This document shows positions 8,453 to 15,116 of a stretch of DNA of 17,334 nucleotides, one piece after another. Location of the stretch: NCBI GenBank assembly GCA_964490005.1, contig CAZBBB010000069.1:1-17334 (forward strand), given 5' to 3'. The DNA is from CAZBBB01 sp964490005. Its GTDB lineage: Bacteria > Planctomycetota > B15-G4. Below the pieces are notes generated by a model that saw only the letters and a program-made list of their open reading frames with translations, had not been told where the DNA came from and ran no database searches. Within the stretch, counting starts at the first letter, position 1; each line of letters begins with the position of its first letter. Made by a program: the position numbers and the translations under genes.

Positions 8453-8469
8453 CGAAGCCACCCCTCCGC

Positions 8470-8988
8470 TCACGCCTGGTTGCCGCCGACGGCGGCGAGG
8501 AGCGCCAGTATAGGATCGCGATCCTCGACCGACACGATGCTGCGCGCCGCGGCGCGGTAGAGCGGGTCGCGCTCGGCCAGCAGCCGCGCGCACTCGTCGG
8601 CCGGAGGCAGGGCCGTGAGCGGCGGCCGCGGACGGCGCGCCGCGCGCCGCTGCAGCTCGCCCGGCGAGGCGGCCAGGTAGATCACGTGTGCGTCGCGGCA
8701 CAGCGCCGCGAAGGGCTCGCCGTGCAGGACCGCGCCGCCGCCCGTCGCCACGACCAGGCCGCGCCGGCCGGCCAGCGCTCGCAGCACCCGCGCCTCGGCG
8801 CGCCGGAAGGCCGCCTCGCCCGCCCGCACGAGCAGCGCGTCCACGTCGGCGCCCTCCGCCCGGGCGAGTTCGTCATCGGTATCGACGAAGGGTCGCCCGA
8901 GCCGGTCGGCCAACTCGCGCCCGAGCGTCGTCTTGCCGGCACCGCGCATGCCGATCAGGACGATGTTGCCGTCGCGTGCGTGGGACAT
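8470..8988 (-). CDS. aroK: Shikimate kinase
   Basis: Phosphorylates the 3-hydroxyl of shikimate with ATP, the fifth step of the shikimate pathway to chorismate, in the cytoplasm. At 172 residues it has normal family length. Diagnostic residues are all present: Walker A GMRGAGKT at 13-20, DTDD with D36 and D38 for Mg and shikimate, FRRAE at 61-65 (the FRxxE shikimate contact), GGG at 83-85, an Arg-rich lid around 112-124, and RDPLY at 140-144 with the substrate-binding arginine. It starts at ATG 8988-8986; no good Shine-Dalgarno is seen. The gene lies 70 bases downstream of a tRNA-Glu on the same strand with no obvious terminator between, and is followed 17 bases later by the HEAT gene. The link between aromatic biosynthesis and potassium uptake in one unit is probably only shared transcription. 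Confidence 0.95.
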   Translation of the reverse strand: MSHARDGNIVLIGMRGAGKTTLGRELADRLGRPFVDTDDELARAEGADVDALLVRAGEAAFRRAEARVLRALAGRRGLVVATGGGAVLHGEPFAALCRDAHVIYLAASPGELQRRAARRPRPPLTALPPADECARLLAERDPLYRAAARSIVSVEDRDPILALLAAVGGNQA

Positions 8989-9058
8989 CGTGCCGGCGGG
9001 CCCGTGGGGACGTGTCGCCGAGCGGCGGGCGGCCGACCGGCAGGGCGGCAAGAGGCGA

Positions 9059-9136
9059 TGGTAGTCCCAACGGGATTCGAACCCGTGTCTGGTGCGTGAG
9101 AGGCACCTGTCCTGGACCAGGCTAGACGATGGGACC
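9059..9136 (-). tRNA. tRNA-Glu (anticodon CTC), CCA encoded
   Basis: Read on the minus strand, the 78 bases fold into a standard cloverleaf. The acceptor stem is GGTCCCA with TGGGACT, then T8-C9, a GTC/GAC D stem with a long D loop, and anticodon stem GGTGC/GCACC closing loop CTCTCAC (anticodon CTC, Glu). A four-base variable loop and T arm ACGGG-TTCGAAT-CCCGT follow. The discriminator is A73 at 9062 and CCA is encoded at 9061-9059. The body resembles E. coli tRNA-Glu from GTCTAG through the T arm. Oddities: the first acceptor pair is G1-U72 and the discriminator is A, not the G of E. coli. It decodes GAG, the favoured Glu codon in a genome this GC-rich. It lies just upstream of aroK on the same strand. 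Confidence 0.95.
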
Positions 9137-9186
9137 GCCTGTACTCGTGTGGTCCCCGCACCGATCAGGTGGGCGACGGGCGGCGG

Positions 9187-9216
9187 ATTATGGTTGTCGG
9201 CCCCGCCGCGAGCCAA
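9187..9216 (-). promoter_or_regulatory. Candidate sigma70-type promoter for the tRNA-Glu/aroK unit
   Basis: On the minus strand, TTGGCT (9216-9211, four of six matches to TTGACA) and CATAAT (9192-9187, five of six to TATAAT) are separated by 18 bases. Transcription would start near 9180 and leave about 44 bases of leader before the tRNA 5' end. This is among the most AT-rich patches of the region. The whole 9137-9265 gap separates the tRNA from the divergent repeat-protein gene, so it should also carry that gene's promoter, for which I see no clear hexamers. Confidence 0.4.
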
Positions 9217-9265
9217 GGAAAATCCGCCCCACACCACTCTCTGCTGCCCGTTGGCACGGATCTGC

Positions 9266-11188
9266 ATGCCCCGCCCTCGTCGACGCACCGCCTGGTGGAT
9301 CGCGGCCGCCCTGATCGCGGTGGGCGGCGCGGGCGTGGCGTGGCTCGTCTTCGGCGGTGCGCCCGGGCCGGTCGAGGGACCCGGCGCGGTGAAGCTCGTC
9401 GAGCGCGGCGGCCCCGGGCGCGAGGTCACGCTGCCGACGGCGGCGCAGCCGCCCGATCGTCCCCCGCCGCCCGCCCCGGCGAGCACCGCTCCCCCGCGCC
9501 TCGGCGCGCTGAGCGCCCGCGTCGTCACGCCCGATCGCCGCGCGCTGTCCGGGGCGCGGGTCGAGGCCTTCGTCGGCGCCGCGCTGGGCGACCCCCATCT
9601 CGGGACGGCCCGGCCGCTGGCGCGCCGCGCGGTGACGGCGGCCGACGGCACGTTCACCCTGGACGAACTCCCGCCGGGCGACGCGCTCGTGCTGCGCATC
9701 GACGGCGAGGGTTTCGCGCTCACCGAGCGCGGGCCCTTTCATGTCGCCGCGGGCGAGACGGCCCGGCTCGGCGACCTGCCGGTCGAACTCGGCACGACGC
9801 TGCGCGGCAGCGTGGTCGACCCGCTCGGACGCGGCGTGGCGGGCGCCCGCGTCACGCTCTTCCACCAGCTCGACGCGCCCGGCGACGAGGCCCGCGCCGA
9901 ACGCGTCGTGCTCAGCGACGCGCAGGGTCTGTTCAGCTTCCCGAACGCGCGCAGCGACCGCTGGACGCTGTTCGTCGATGCCGAAGGCTACGCACGGGCG
10001 CGCGCCGCCGGCGTGCCCGAGCCCGGTGCCGCGCCCCCCACCGAGCTGCTCGTGCGGATCGCGCTCGAGCAGGTGCATCCGCTGCGCGGGCGCGTGCTCG
10101 GCATGCCCGGCGAGGTGCCGCTCGGCGGCGCGCGCCTGCACGTCAAGTCGCTCGACGAGCAGCTCGCCAGCCTGCGCGCCGTGGCCGACGCCGACGGACG
10201 CTTCGAGATCGGCAACGTCGCCTGGGGCAACTACGAGGTGCACGCCGAGGCCGACGGCTACAGCGCCGCGCACGAACGCACCTGGACCAAGTACGGCTAC
10301 GAAGAACTCACGATCCGGCTCGCCCGGCAGGGCGGCCTCTCGGGCCGGGTCCTCACGGCGGACGGACGGCCGGCCACGCACTTCGACGTGCAGTTGCGCC
10401 AGCACAAGGGGCGGCTCGACGCGCCGACGCCGCAGGGCGCCTTCCGCCGCGTCGTCTCCGCCGACGGCGCCTTCGCCTTCGAGGGCCTCGACCCGGGCCA
10501 CTGGTGCGTCGAGGTCTGGGCGCAGGGCCACGTGCTCACCGAGAGCGCCTGCGTCAAGCTCAAGCAGGGGCAGTTCGTGGACGGGCTCTCGGTCACGCTG
10601 CAGCTCGCCGCGAGCCTGCAGGGCACGGTCGTCGATGACGCCGGGCGCGTCGTGCCGGGGGCCCGCATCACGCTGCATCCCAACCACGAGCCGGCGCTCG
10701 AGATGCTGCGCGACACCGACGACAGCCCGGTGCGCCGCCAGAGCGCGCTGAGCGACGCGCAGGGACGCTTTCTGCTCGGTGAGCTCGCGGCACGCACGCA
10801 TCAGGTGGCCGTCGACCACCCCGACCACGCGCTGCTGCTGCGCAACGACGTGCGGATCGTCGCGGGCGAGACGCTCGACCTCGGCACGCTGGTCCTCGAG
10901 CGTTCGTGCACGGTCGAGGGGCGCGCGCTCGACGCGGCCGGCGTGCCGCTGCCCGGCACGCTCGTCTCGCTCTACCGCGTGGGCGACATCACGCGTCAGG
11001 CGCTCACCGACGGCCAGGGACGCTACGTGTTCAGCCGCGTCCGCTCGGGCGACTATCAGCTGAGCTGCGTCGGCAAGAACGCCAACCTCTTCGCGCAGCT
11101 GCAGCAGCTCAACGCGGGGATGGCCCCCGAAGTCTTCACGCTGCGACCCGGCGACCGCGTCACGCGCAACGTCGTGCCGCTGCCCTGA
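9266..11188 (+). CDS. Membrane-anchored protein with six carboxypeptidase-regulatory-like repeats
   Basis: A 640-residue envelope protein with no enzymatic domain seen. The N-terminus has a basic patch (MPRPRRR), one hydrophobic span at about 9-29 and a Pro/Ala-rich linker near 50-78, so it is probably anchored in the inner membrane with its bulk outside the cytoplasm. The rest is six tandem Ig-like units of the carboxypeptidase-regulatory/CNA-B type. They begin near residues 81, 178, 270, 358, 451 and 550. Each opens with a G-x-V strand and GxxVxGAxV, and closes with a T/S-D-xxG-x-F segment and an aromatic strand (DAQGLFSF, DADGRFEI, DAQGRFLL, DGQGRYVF). Such domains serve as stalks or carbohydrate- and protein-binding folds. 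The start is the ATG at 9266, just ahead of the basic patch; ribosome site weak (ACGGA). It stands alone: divergent from the tRNA and convergent with the SDR gene, 18 bases between stops. Function unknown. Confidence 0.88.
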   Translation: MPRPRRRTAWWIAAALIAVGGAGVAWLVFGGAPGPVEGPGAVKLVERGGPGREVTLPTAAQPPDRPPPPAPASTAPPRLGALSARVVTPDRRALSGARVEAFVGAALGDPHLGTARPLARRAVTAADGTFTLDELPPGDALVLRIDGEGFALTERGPFHVAAGETARLGDLPVELGTTLRGSVVDPLGRGVAGARVTLFHQLDAPGDEARAERVVLSDAQGLFSFPNARSDRWTLFVDAEGYARARAAGVPEPGAAPPTELLVRIALEQVHPLRGRVLGMPGEVPLGGARLHVKSLDEQLASLRAVADADGRFEIGNVAWGNYEVHAEADGYSAAHERTWTKYGYEELTIRLARQGGLSGRVLTADGRPATHFDVQLRQHKGRLDAPTPQGAFRRVVSADGAFAFEGLDPGHWCVEVWAQGHVLTESACVKLKQGQFVDGLSVTLQLAASLQGTVVDDAGRVVPGARITLHPNHEPALEMLRDTDDSPVRRQSALSDAQGRFLLGELAARTHQVAVDHPDHALLLRNDVRIVAGETLDLGTLVLERSCTVEGRALDAAGVPLPGTLVSLYRVGDITRQALTDGQGRYVFSRVRSGDYQLSCVGKNANLFAQLQQLNAGMAPEVFTLRPGDRVTRNVVPLP

Positions 11189-11206
11189 GCGGCGCGGACG
11201 CCCGGC

Positions 11207-12259
11207 TCAACCGTCCAGGCGGCCCGCGCGGCGCAGCGCGGCGACGACCTGCGCCAGACAGGCGTCGAAGTCGGCGGGCTGGACGCCGAGTTCCTCGCGC
11301 ATGCGACGGTTCTGAAACCACATCCAGCGCCCGAAGGCCGCGCACAGGTCGGGCGTCCACCAGGCGGCGGCGGGCACGCAGGGGTCGGCCAGATCCATCG
11401 CGAAACGCAGCGGTGGGCCGACCCAGGCGGGCACGGTGAGCAGCGCGTGGCGGCGGCCGGCGGCGGCGGCCACGCGCTCGAACAGCGCGCGCGTGGAGAG
11501 GTTCTCGCCCCCGAGCACGTAGCGCCGCCCGGTGGCCCCGCGCGCGGCGGCGGCGAGGATGCCGTCGACCACCGTGACCAGCGGCACGACGTTGATGCCG
11601 CCGGCGGGCGCGCAGCGCAGCCGGCCCGCGGCGACGCGCTCCACGATGCGGTTGCTGTTGCTCGGCACGGCGGAGGCCCCGTAGATCGCGCCGGGGTTCA
11701 CGATCACGGCGTCCAGGCCGGCCCGGACCGCGGCCTGCACCTCCTGCTCGGCCGCGTGCTTGGTGTCAAAGTACGGCGCGCGCAGCGGCGCGGCGTTGAA
11801 GGGCGCCTCCTCGTCGAGGGCCACCGGCCGGTCGCTGATGCCCAGGGCGGCGATGCTCGAGACGTGCACGAGGCGCCCGACGCCGGCCGCGCGCGCCGCG
11901 CGCACGACATGCGACGTGCCGCGGACGTTGACCGCCTCCATGGCCGCGTGCAGCCGCCGGCGGTAGGCGATCACCGCGGCCGAGTGGACGACGAGATCGG
12001 CCCCCTGCACGAGGGCGGGCAGCGTCTCGGGCGCCGTCACGTCGCCGTCCACGAGGCGCACGCCGAGACGCTGCAGCTCGGCGCGCGGCGCGGCGGCGCT
12101 CGACGCGCGCGCCAGGCCCGCGACCTCCCAACCGGACGCGCGCAGCCGCTCGGCCAGCGCGAGGCCCACGAAGCCGGTCGCGCCGGTGATCGCCGCGCGT
12201 CCGGGCCGCGCGCCGCCGGTCGTTGCCGCCGGGTCGCCGTTGCGGAAAGATGCCGCCAT
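11207..12259 (-). CDS. Extended SDR: NAD-dependent epimerase/dehydratase or DFR-like reductase
   Basis: A cytoplasmic NAD(P)-dependent extended short-chain dehydrogenase, 350 residues. Seen: Rossmann motif TGATGFVG at 25-32, DGDVT at 71-75 for the adenine pocket, HSAA at 92-95, catalytic Ser in VSSIAALG (134-135) and YFDTK with Y163 and K167. The sequence VNPGAIYGAS and the later RRYVLGGENLSTR resemble dihydroflavonol-4-reductase-like proteins and the hopanoid-associated sugar epimerase HpnA group. The substrate could be a nucleotide sugar, a sterol-like or a flavonoid-like ketone, and cannot be fixed here. No hopanoid genes lie in the window. The start is the ATG at 12259-12257, the only start codon in frame before the Rossmann motif except for a GTG three codons upstream. 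That ATG shares CATG with the start of the divergent hydrolase, so there is no intergenic space, and no Shine-Dalgarno is visible. Confidence 0.88.
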   Translation of the reverse strand: MAASFRNGDPAATTGGARPGRAAITGATGFVGLALAERLRASGWEVAGLARASSAAAPRAELQRLGVRLVDGDVTAPETLPALVQGADLVVHSAAVIAYRRRLHAAMEAVNVRGTSHVVRAARAAGVGRLVHVSSIAALGISDRPVALDEEAPFNAAPLRAPYFDTKHAAEQEVQAAVRAGLDAVIVNPGAIYGASAVPSNSNRIVERVAAGRLRCAPAGGINVVPLVTVVDGILAAAARGATGRRYVLGGENLSTRALFERVAAAAGRRHALLTVPAWVGPPLRFAMDLADPCVPAAAWWTPDLCAAFGRWMWFQNRRMREELGVQPADFDACLAQVVAALRRAGRLDG

Positions 12260-12260
12260 G
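12257..12260. other. Shared CATG: overlapping divergent start codons
   Basis: The palindrome CATG supplies ATG on the plus strand (12258-12260, hydrolase) and ATG on the minus strand (12259-12257, SDR). Each gene's promoter and leader must therefore lie within the other's coding sequence, unless one message is leaderless and its promoter sits just inside the neighbour. GGAAAGA at 12244-12250 gives the plus gene a ribosome site; the minus gene has none. Confidence 0.7.
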
Positions 12261-12905
12261 AAGATCACGACGATGGCGGTCGGCCCGCTGCAGTGCAACT
12301 GCTCGATCCTCGCCGACGAGGACGGCGCGACGGCGATCGTCGTCGACCCGGGCGGCGACGCGCCGGCGATCGCGGCGCGGCTCGCGCGCGCCGGCCTGAC
12401 GCTCACGCACATCGTGCACACGCACGCCCACGTCGACCACGTCGGCGGCAGCGCCGAGCTGCAGCGGAGCTGCGGCGGGCGGGCCTGGCTGCACGAGGGC
12501 GACAGCTTCCTGCTCGAGATGCTCGAGACGCAGTGCCGCATGATCGGCCTGCCCGTCCCCGAGCAGATCGTGATGGACGGCGCCCTGCAGGAGGGCGCGC
12601 GCTTCGACCTCGGCCCGCACAAGCTCGAGACCCTGCACACGCCCGGCCACACGCCGGGGAGCTGCAGCTTCCTGCTGCGCGCCGAGGGCCGCCAGGTGCT
12701 GTTCGCCGGCGACACGCTGTTCCGCGGGAGCATCGGGCGCACCGACCTGTGGGGCGGCGACACGGCCACGATCCTGGCGAGCCTCAAGGGCAAGCTGCTG
12801 GCGCTGGACGACGACACCGAAGTCGTCACGGGGCACGGCCCGCGCACGAGCATCGGCGACGAGCGGCGCGGCAACCCCTTCCTCACGGGCGCGCTGCGCC
12901 CTTGA
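12258..12905 (+). CDS. Metallo-beta-lactamase-fold hydrolase, glyoxalase II-like (YcbL type)
   Basis: A cytoplasmic dinuclear metal hydrolase of 215 residues, matching the short glyoxalase II-like group that includes E. coli YcbL (GloC). These hydrolyse thioesters such as S-lactoylglutathione or related compounds. Metal ligands are all visible: THAHVDH with H56, H58, D60 and H61, then H131 in GHTPG, bridging D152 in FAGDTLF and H193 in TGHGP. The MIGLP and GxIGRTDL segments and the NPFLT C-terminus are typical of this short form, which lacks the substrate-binding helical domain of GloB. The start is the ATG at 12258 with GGAAAGA at 12244-12250, seven bases upstream. Its stop overlaps the next gene's TTG start as TTGA, suggesting coupled translation. 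The substrate is not fixed by sequence: a general thioester or detoxification role is the family expectation. Confidence 0.93.
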   Translation: MKITTMAVGPLQCNCSILADEDGATAIVVDPGGDAPAIAARLARAGLTLTHIVHTHAHVDHVGGSAELQRSCGGRAWLHEGDSFLLEMLETQCRMIGLPVPEQIVMDGALQEGARFDLGPHKLETLHTPGHTPGSCSFLLRAEGRQVLFAGDTLFRGSIGRTDLWGGDTATILASLKGKLLALDDDTEVVTGHGPRTSIGDERRGNPFLTGALRP

Positions 12906-13588
12906 GACGCATCGAGCTGCCCTTCACGTCGACGCGGTCGTGCCTGCTCGTGCCGCCGCGCGCGCCGCGGGCCGGCGCGCCGCCGCTGCTCGTCGCGCTG
13001 CACGGACAGGGCCAGAGCGGCGAGCGTCATCAGCGCTGGCTGGCGGAGGGCCTGCCGCCGCACTTCGCGGCCGCCTTCCCCGACGGCTTCCACGCGCACG
13101 AGGTGCGCGCGCCGGGACGGCCGATCCGGCTGGGCCACGCCTGGTATCTGTACACGGGCGACGCGGCGGCCTTCGCCGCGAGCCTGAGCGAGAGCGAGGC
13201 GGCGCTGTGGCGGCTCGTCGAACGCGCGCAGCGCGAACTCGGCAGCGACCCGCGCCGGCTCTACCTGTGCGGCTTCTCGCAGGGCGCGTATCTGGCGCAC
13301 TGCGCGGCGGTGCGCGCCGCCGACCGCGTCGCGGGTTGGGTGGCCCAGTCGGGCCGCCTGAAGCACGAGTTCCTCGGCGAGCGGCTGGCCGGCGTGGCGG
13401 GCCTGCCGGTGCTCATCCAGCACGGCGAGCGCGACGAGAGCCTGCCCGTCGCGTCGGCGCACGACAGCGCCGCGATCCTGCGGCGCCACGGCGCGGACGT
13501 GACGCTGCAGCTCTTCGACGCCGGCCACCGCATCACGCCCGGGATGCTCGTCGGACTGCGCTCCTGGCTCGAGGAGCGCGCCCGCTGA
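12902..13588 (+). CDS. Alpha/beta-hydrolase, phospholipase/carboxylesterase family
   Basis: A probable cytoplasmic serine esterase of 228 residues, in the Abhydrolase_2 (carboxylesterase/phospholipase) group. Seen: oxyanion-hole segment ALHGQGQSG at 32-40, nucleophile elbow GFSQG with S126, acid D178 in HGERDES and base H209 in AGHRI, all in the expected order and spacing. No signal peptide is present. The start is assigned to TTG 12902-12904, which gives a TTGA overlap with the hydrolase upstream and keeps the first beta strand (RRIELPF). No ATG or GTG occurs in frame before the oxyanion-hole strand. Pairing with a glyoxalase II-like enzyme suggests a two-gene ester/thioester hydrolysis operon, but the substrate is unknown. 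It converges with the M24 lipoprotein gene over a 30-base GC-only gap. Confidence 0.9.
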   Translation: MRRIELPFTSTRSCLLVPPRAPRAGAPPLLVALHGQGQSGERHQRWLAEGLPPHFAAAFPDGFHAHEVRAPGRPIRLGHAWYLYTGDAAAFAASLSESEAALWRLVERAQRELGSDPRRLYLCGFSQGAYLAHCAAVRAADRVAGWVAQSGRLKHEFLGERLAGVAGLPVLIQHGERDESLPVASAHDSAAILRRHGADVTLQLFDAGHRITPGMLVGLRSWLEERAR

Positions 13589-13606
13589 GCGCGGCGCGCG
13601 CCGCGC
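13589..13606. terminator. GC-only perfect palindrome between convergent genes
   Basis: An 18-base perfect inverted repeat (GCGCGGCGC and its complement) begins directly after the esterase stop and lies within the 30-base gap to the M24 gene stop. It could fold in RNA from either strand, as expected for a bidirectional terminator. There is no T tract on either side. In DNA made almost entirely of G and C, short palindromes also arise by chance, so the assignment is weak. Confidence 0.25.
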
Positions 13607-13618
13607 GCGGCGCGGGTC

Positions 13619-15052
13619 TCAGCGCGCCGCGCCGTCCATCCAGCCGAGCACGCCCTCGGCGCCGACGAGCGCCTGCACGCTCGCGCGGTCCTTGGGCACG
13701 AGCGACGTGATCACCTCGCAGCCGTCCTCGGTGATGACCACGACGTCCTCGATGCGGATGCCGATCGAGGCCTCGGCGTCGTACAGGCCCGGCTCGATGG
13801 TGAAGGCGAAGCCGGGCTCCAGCACCGTGCCGTAGGAGCCGACGTCGTGCACCTCGAGGCCGATCCAGTGGCAATTGCCGTGGCGGATGAGCCCGCCGAA
13901 GCCGCGCTCGGCGAGCACCGCGTTGCAGGCGGCCTCCACGTCGCGGATCGTGACGCCGGGGCGCGCGGCGGCGATGCCCGCCGCCTGCGCCGCGAGCACG
14001 GCCTCGTACAGTTCGACCATGCGCGGCGTGAAGACGCCGTCGGTCGGCCAGCTGCGCGTGATGTCGGTCGTGTAGTGGTCGACCTCCGGGCCGTAGTCGA
14101 GGCAGATCATCTCGCCCGGCCGCATGATCCGGTCGTCGATCCAGTAGTGCAGGACCACCGAGTTGGGACCCGAGCCGACGATCGCGTCGTAGGCCGGACC
14201 GTCGGCGCCCGCGCGGCGGTGCACGAGGTCCATCACCGCGCGCAGGTCCCATTCGCCGAGGCCCGGCCGCGTGCTGCGCATGGCCTCGATCATCGCCAGC
14301 GCGCCGGCGTGCGCGGCGCGCTTCATCGCGGCGACCTCCTCGGGCGTCTTCTTCAGGCGCAGCGCGGCGAGCGCCGGCGAGCAGTCGCGGACCTCGAAGC
14401 CGAAGCGCTCGGCGAGCGCCTCGGCCAGCCGCCGCTCGCGCGAGAGCCGGCCGTCGAGCGGGTCCCTGCGCTGCCGGCCGTCGGCCGGCGCCGCGCGGTC
14501 GTGGCAGCCCGAGAGCGCCAGGCTCGGGCCGAGCGGCACGTGGACGATCGGCCGGCTGTCGGCGAACTCGGCCAGCGTGTCGAGCAGTTCGGCGCTCGAC
14601 TTCACGACGGGGATGCCCGTGAGCTGCGCTACCCAGGCGTCCGCGGCGTCCCAGCGCTCGCCCTCCCACGACTCCAGGCGCGCGTCGCGCGGCGAGACGA
14701 ACAGGATCTCGAGGCCGGTGGCGGCGTCCATGAGCAGCGCCGCGTCGGGGCTCTCGACGCCGGTCAGGTACCAGAAGGTCTTGTCCTGGCGGAAGTTCAC
14801 GTAGTCGCGTGTGTCGGGCAGGCCGCGCACGAGCACCAGCCCCTCGCCGAGCGCGGCGCGCAGGGCCGCGCGCCGACCCGCGTGGAACTCGGCGCCGAGG
14901 CCGCACACCGGCCGACCGTCGCCCGGCCGGCTCAGGCCGACGGCGCGCACGTCGAGGCGCGGCGGCGCGGCCCCGTCGTGCGGCGCGGCGGCGGGCGCCG
15001 CGGCGCACGAGACGAGCAGCAGGGGCAGCAGCGCGAAGCGGAGGCGGGTCAT
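13619..15052 (-). CDS. M24B metallopeptidase lipoprotein (aminopeptidase P/Xaa-Pro dipeptidase type)
   Basis: A 477-residue metallopeptidase expected to cleave at proline-containing N-termini. Residues 1-16 form a lipoprotein signal: basic MTRLR, hydrophobic core and lipobox LVSC with C16 as the lipidation site. The enzyme should therefore sit in the envelope, unlike cytosolic PepP. An aminopeptidase P N-terminal domain covers about 55-225 (FRQDKTFWYLTG), followed by the pita-bread catalytic domain at 235-455. All five metal ligands are present: D319 in CLDYG, D330 in TTDITR, H395 in CHWIGLEVHD, E420 in TIEPG and E435 in IRIED. The spacing D319-D330 equals that of E. coli PepP. It starts at ATG 15052-15050 with GAGGA at 15061-15065, eight bases upstream. 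It lies 64 bases downstream of the rRNA methyltransferase gene. Xaa-Pro aminopeptidase and prolidase activities cannot be separated by sequence alone. Confidence 0.92.
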   Translation of the reverse strand: MTRLRFALLPLLLVSCAAAPAAAPHDGAAPPRLDVRAVGLSRPGDGRPVCGLGAEFHAGRRAALRAALGEGLVLVRGLPDTRDYVNFRQDKTFWYLTGVESPDAALLMDAATGLEILFVSPRDARLESWEGERWDAADAWVAQLTGIPVVKSSAELLDTLAEFADSRPIVHVPLGPSLALSGCHDRAAPADGRQRRDPLDGRLSRERRLAEALAERFGFEVRDCSPALAALRLKKTPEEVAAMKRAAHAGALAMIEAMRSTRPGLGEWDLRAVMDLVHRRAGADGPAYDAIVGSGPNSVVLHYWIDDRIMRPGEMICLDYGPEVDHYTTDITRSWPTDGVFTPRMVELYEAVLAAQAAGIAAARPGVTIRDVEAACNAVLAERGFGGLIRHGNCHWIGLEVHDVGSYGTVLEPGFAFTIEPGLYDAEASIGIRIEDVVVITEDGCEVITSLVPKDRASVQALVGAEGVLGWMDGAAR

Positions 15053-15116
15053 CGGCGGGCTCCTCGGGGGCCGGGCCGCCGCCAGAGCGCGGCGCGCGGG
15101 CCCGACACGATACCGC

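Noticed and set aside
6218..8560. A 780-codon plus-strand open frame opposite the HEAT gene
   Set aside because: It has an Arg/His/Gln-rich translation without domains. The minus-strand gene has a signal peptide, a strong ribosome site and coherent repeats.
8453..8701. Longer N-terminus for the HEAT protein
   Set aside because: The extension lies in a wrong frame of aroK and would bury the signal peptide; the ATG at 8452 has GGAGGGG at ideal spacing.
9059..9136. tRNA as an integration site for a mobile element
   Set aside because: No integrase, second copy of the tRNA end, or foreign-looking base composition is present on either side within the window.
8686..9161. Short open frames through the tRNA, including peptides like NGIRTRV and PTGFEPV
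   Set aside because: These are classic false proteins read from the opposite strand of a tRNA T arm.
12260..13528. Longer N-terminus for the SDR protein
   Set aside because: The extension is antisense to the metallo-hydrolase and esterase genes, and the Rossmann motif is already 25 residues in from the ATG at 12259.
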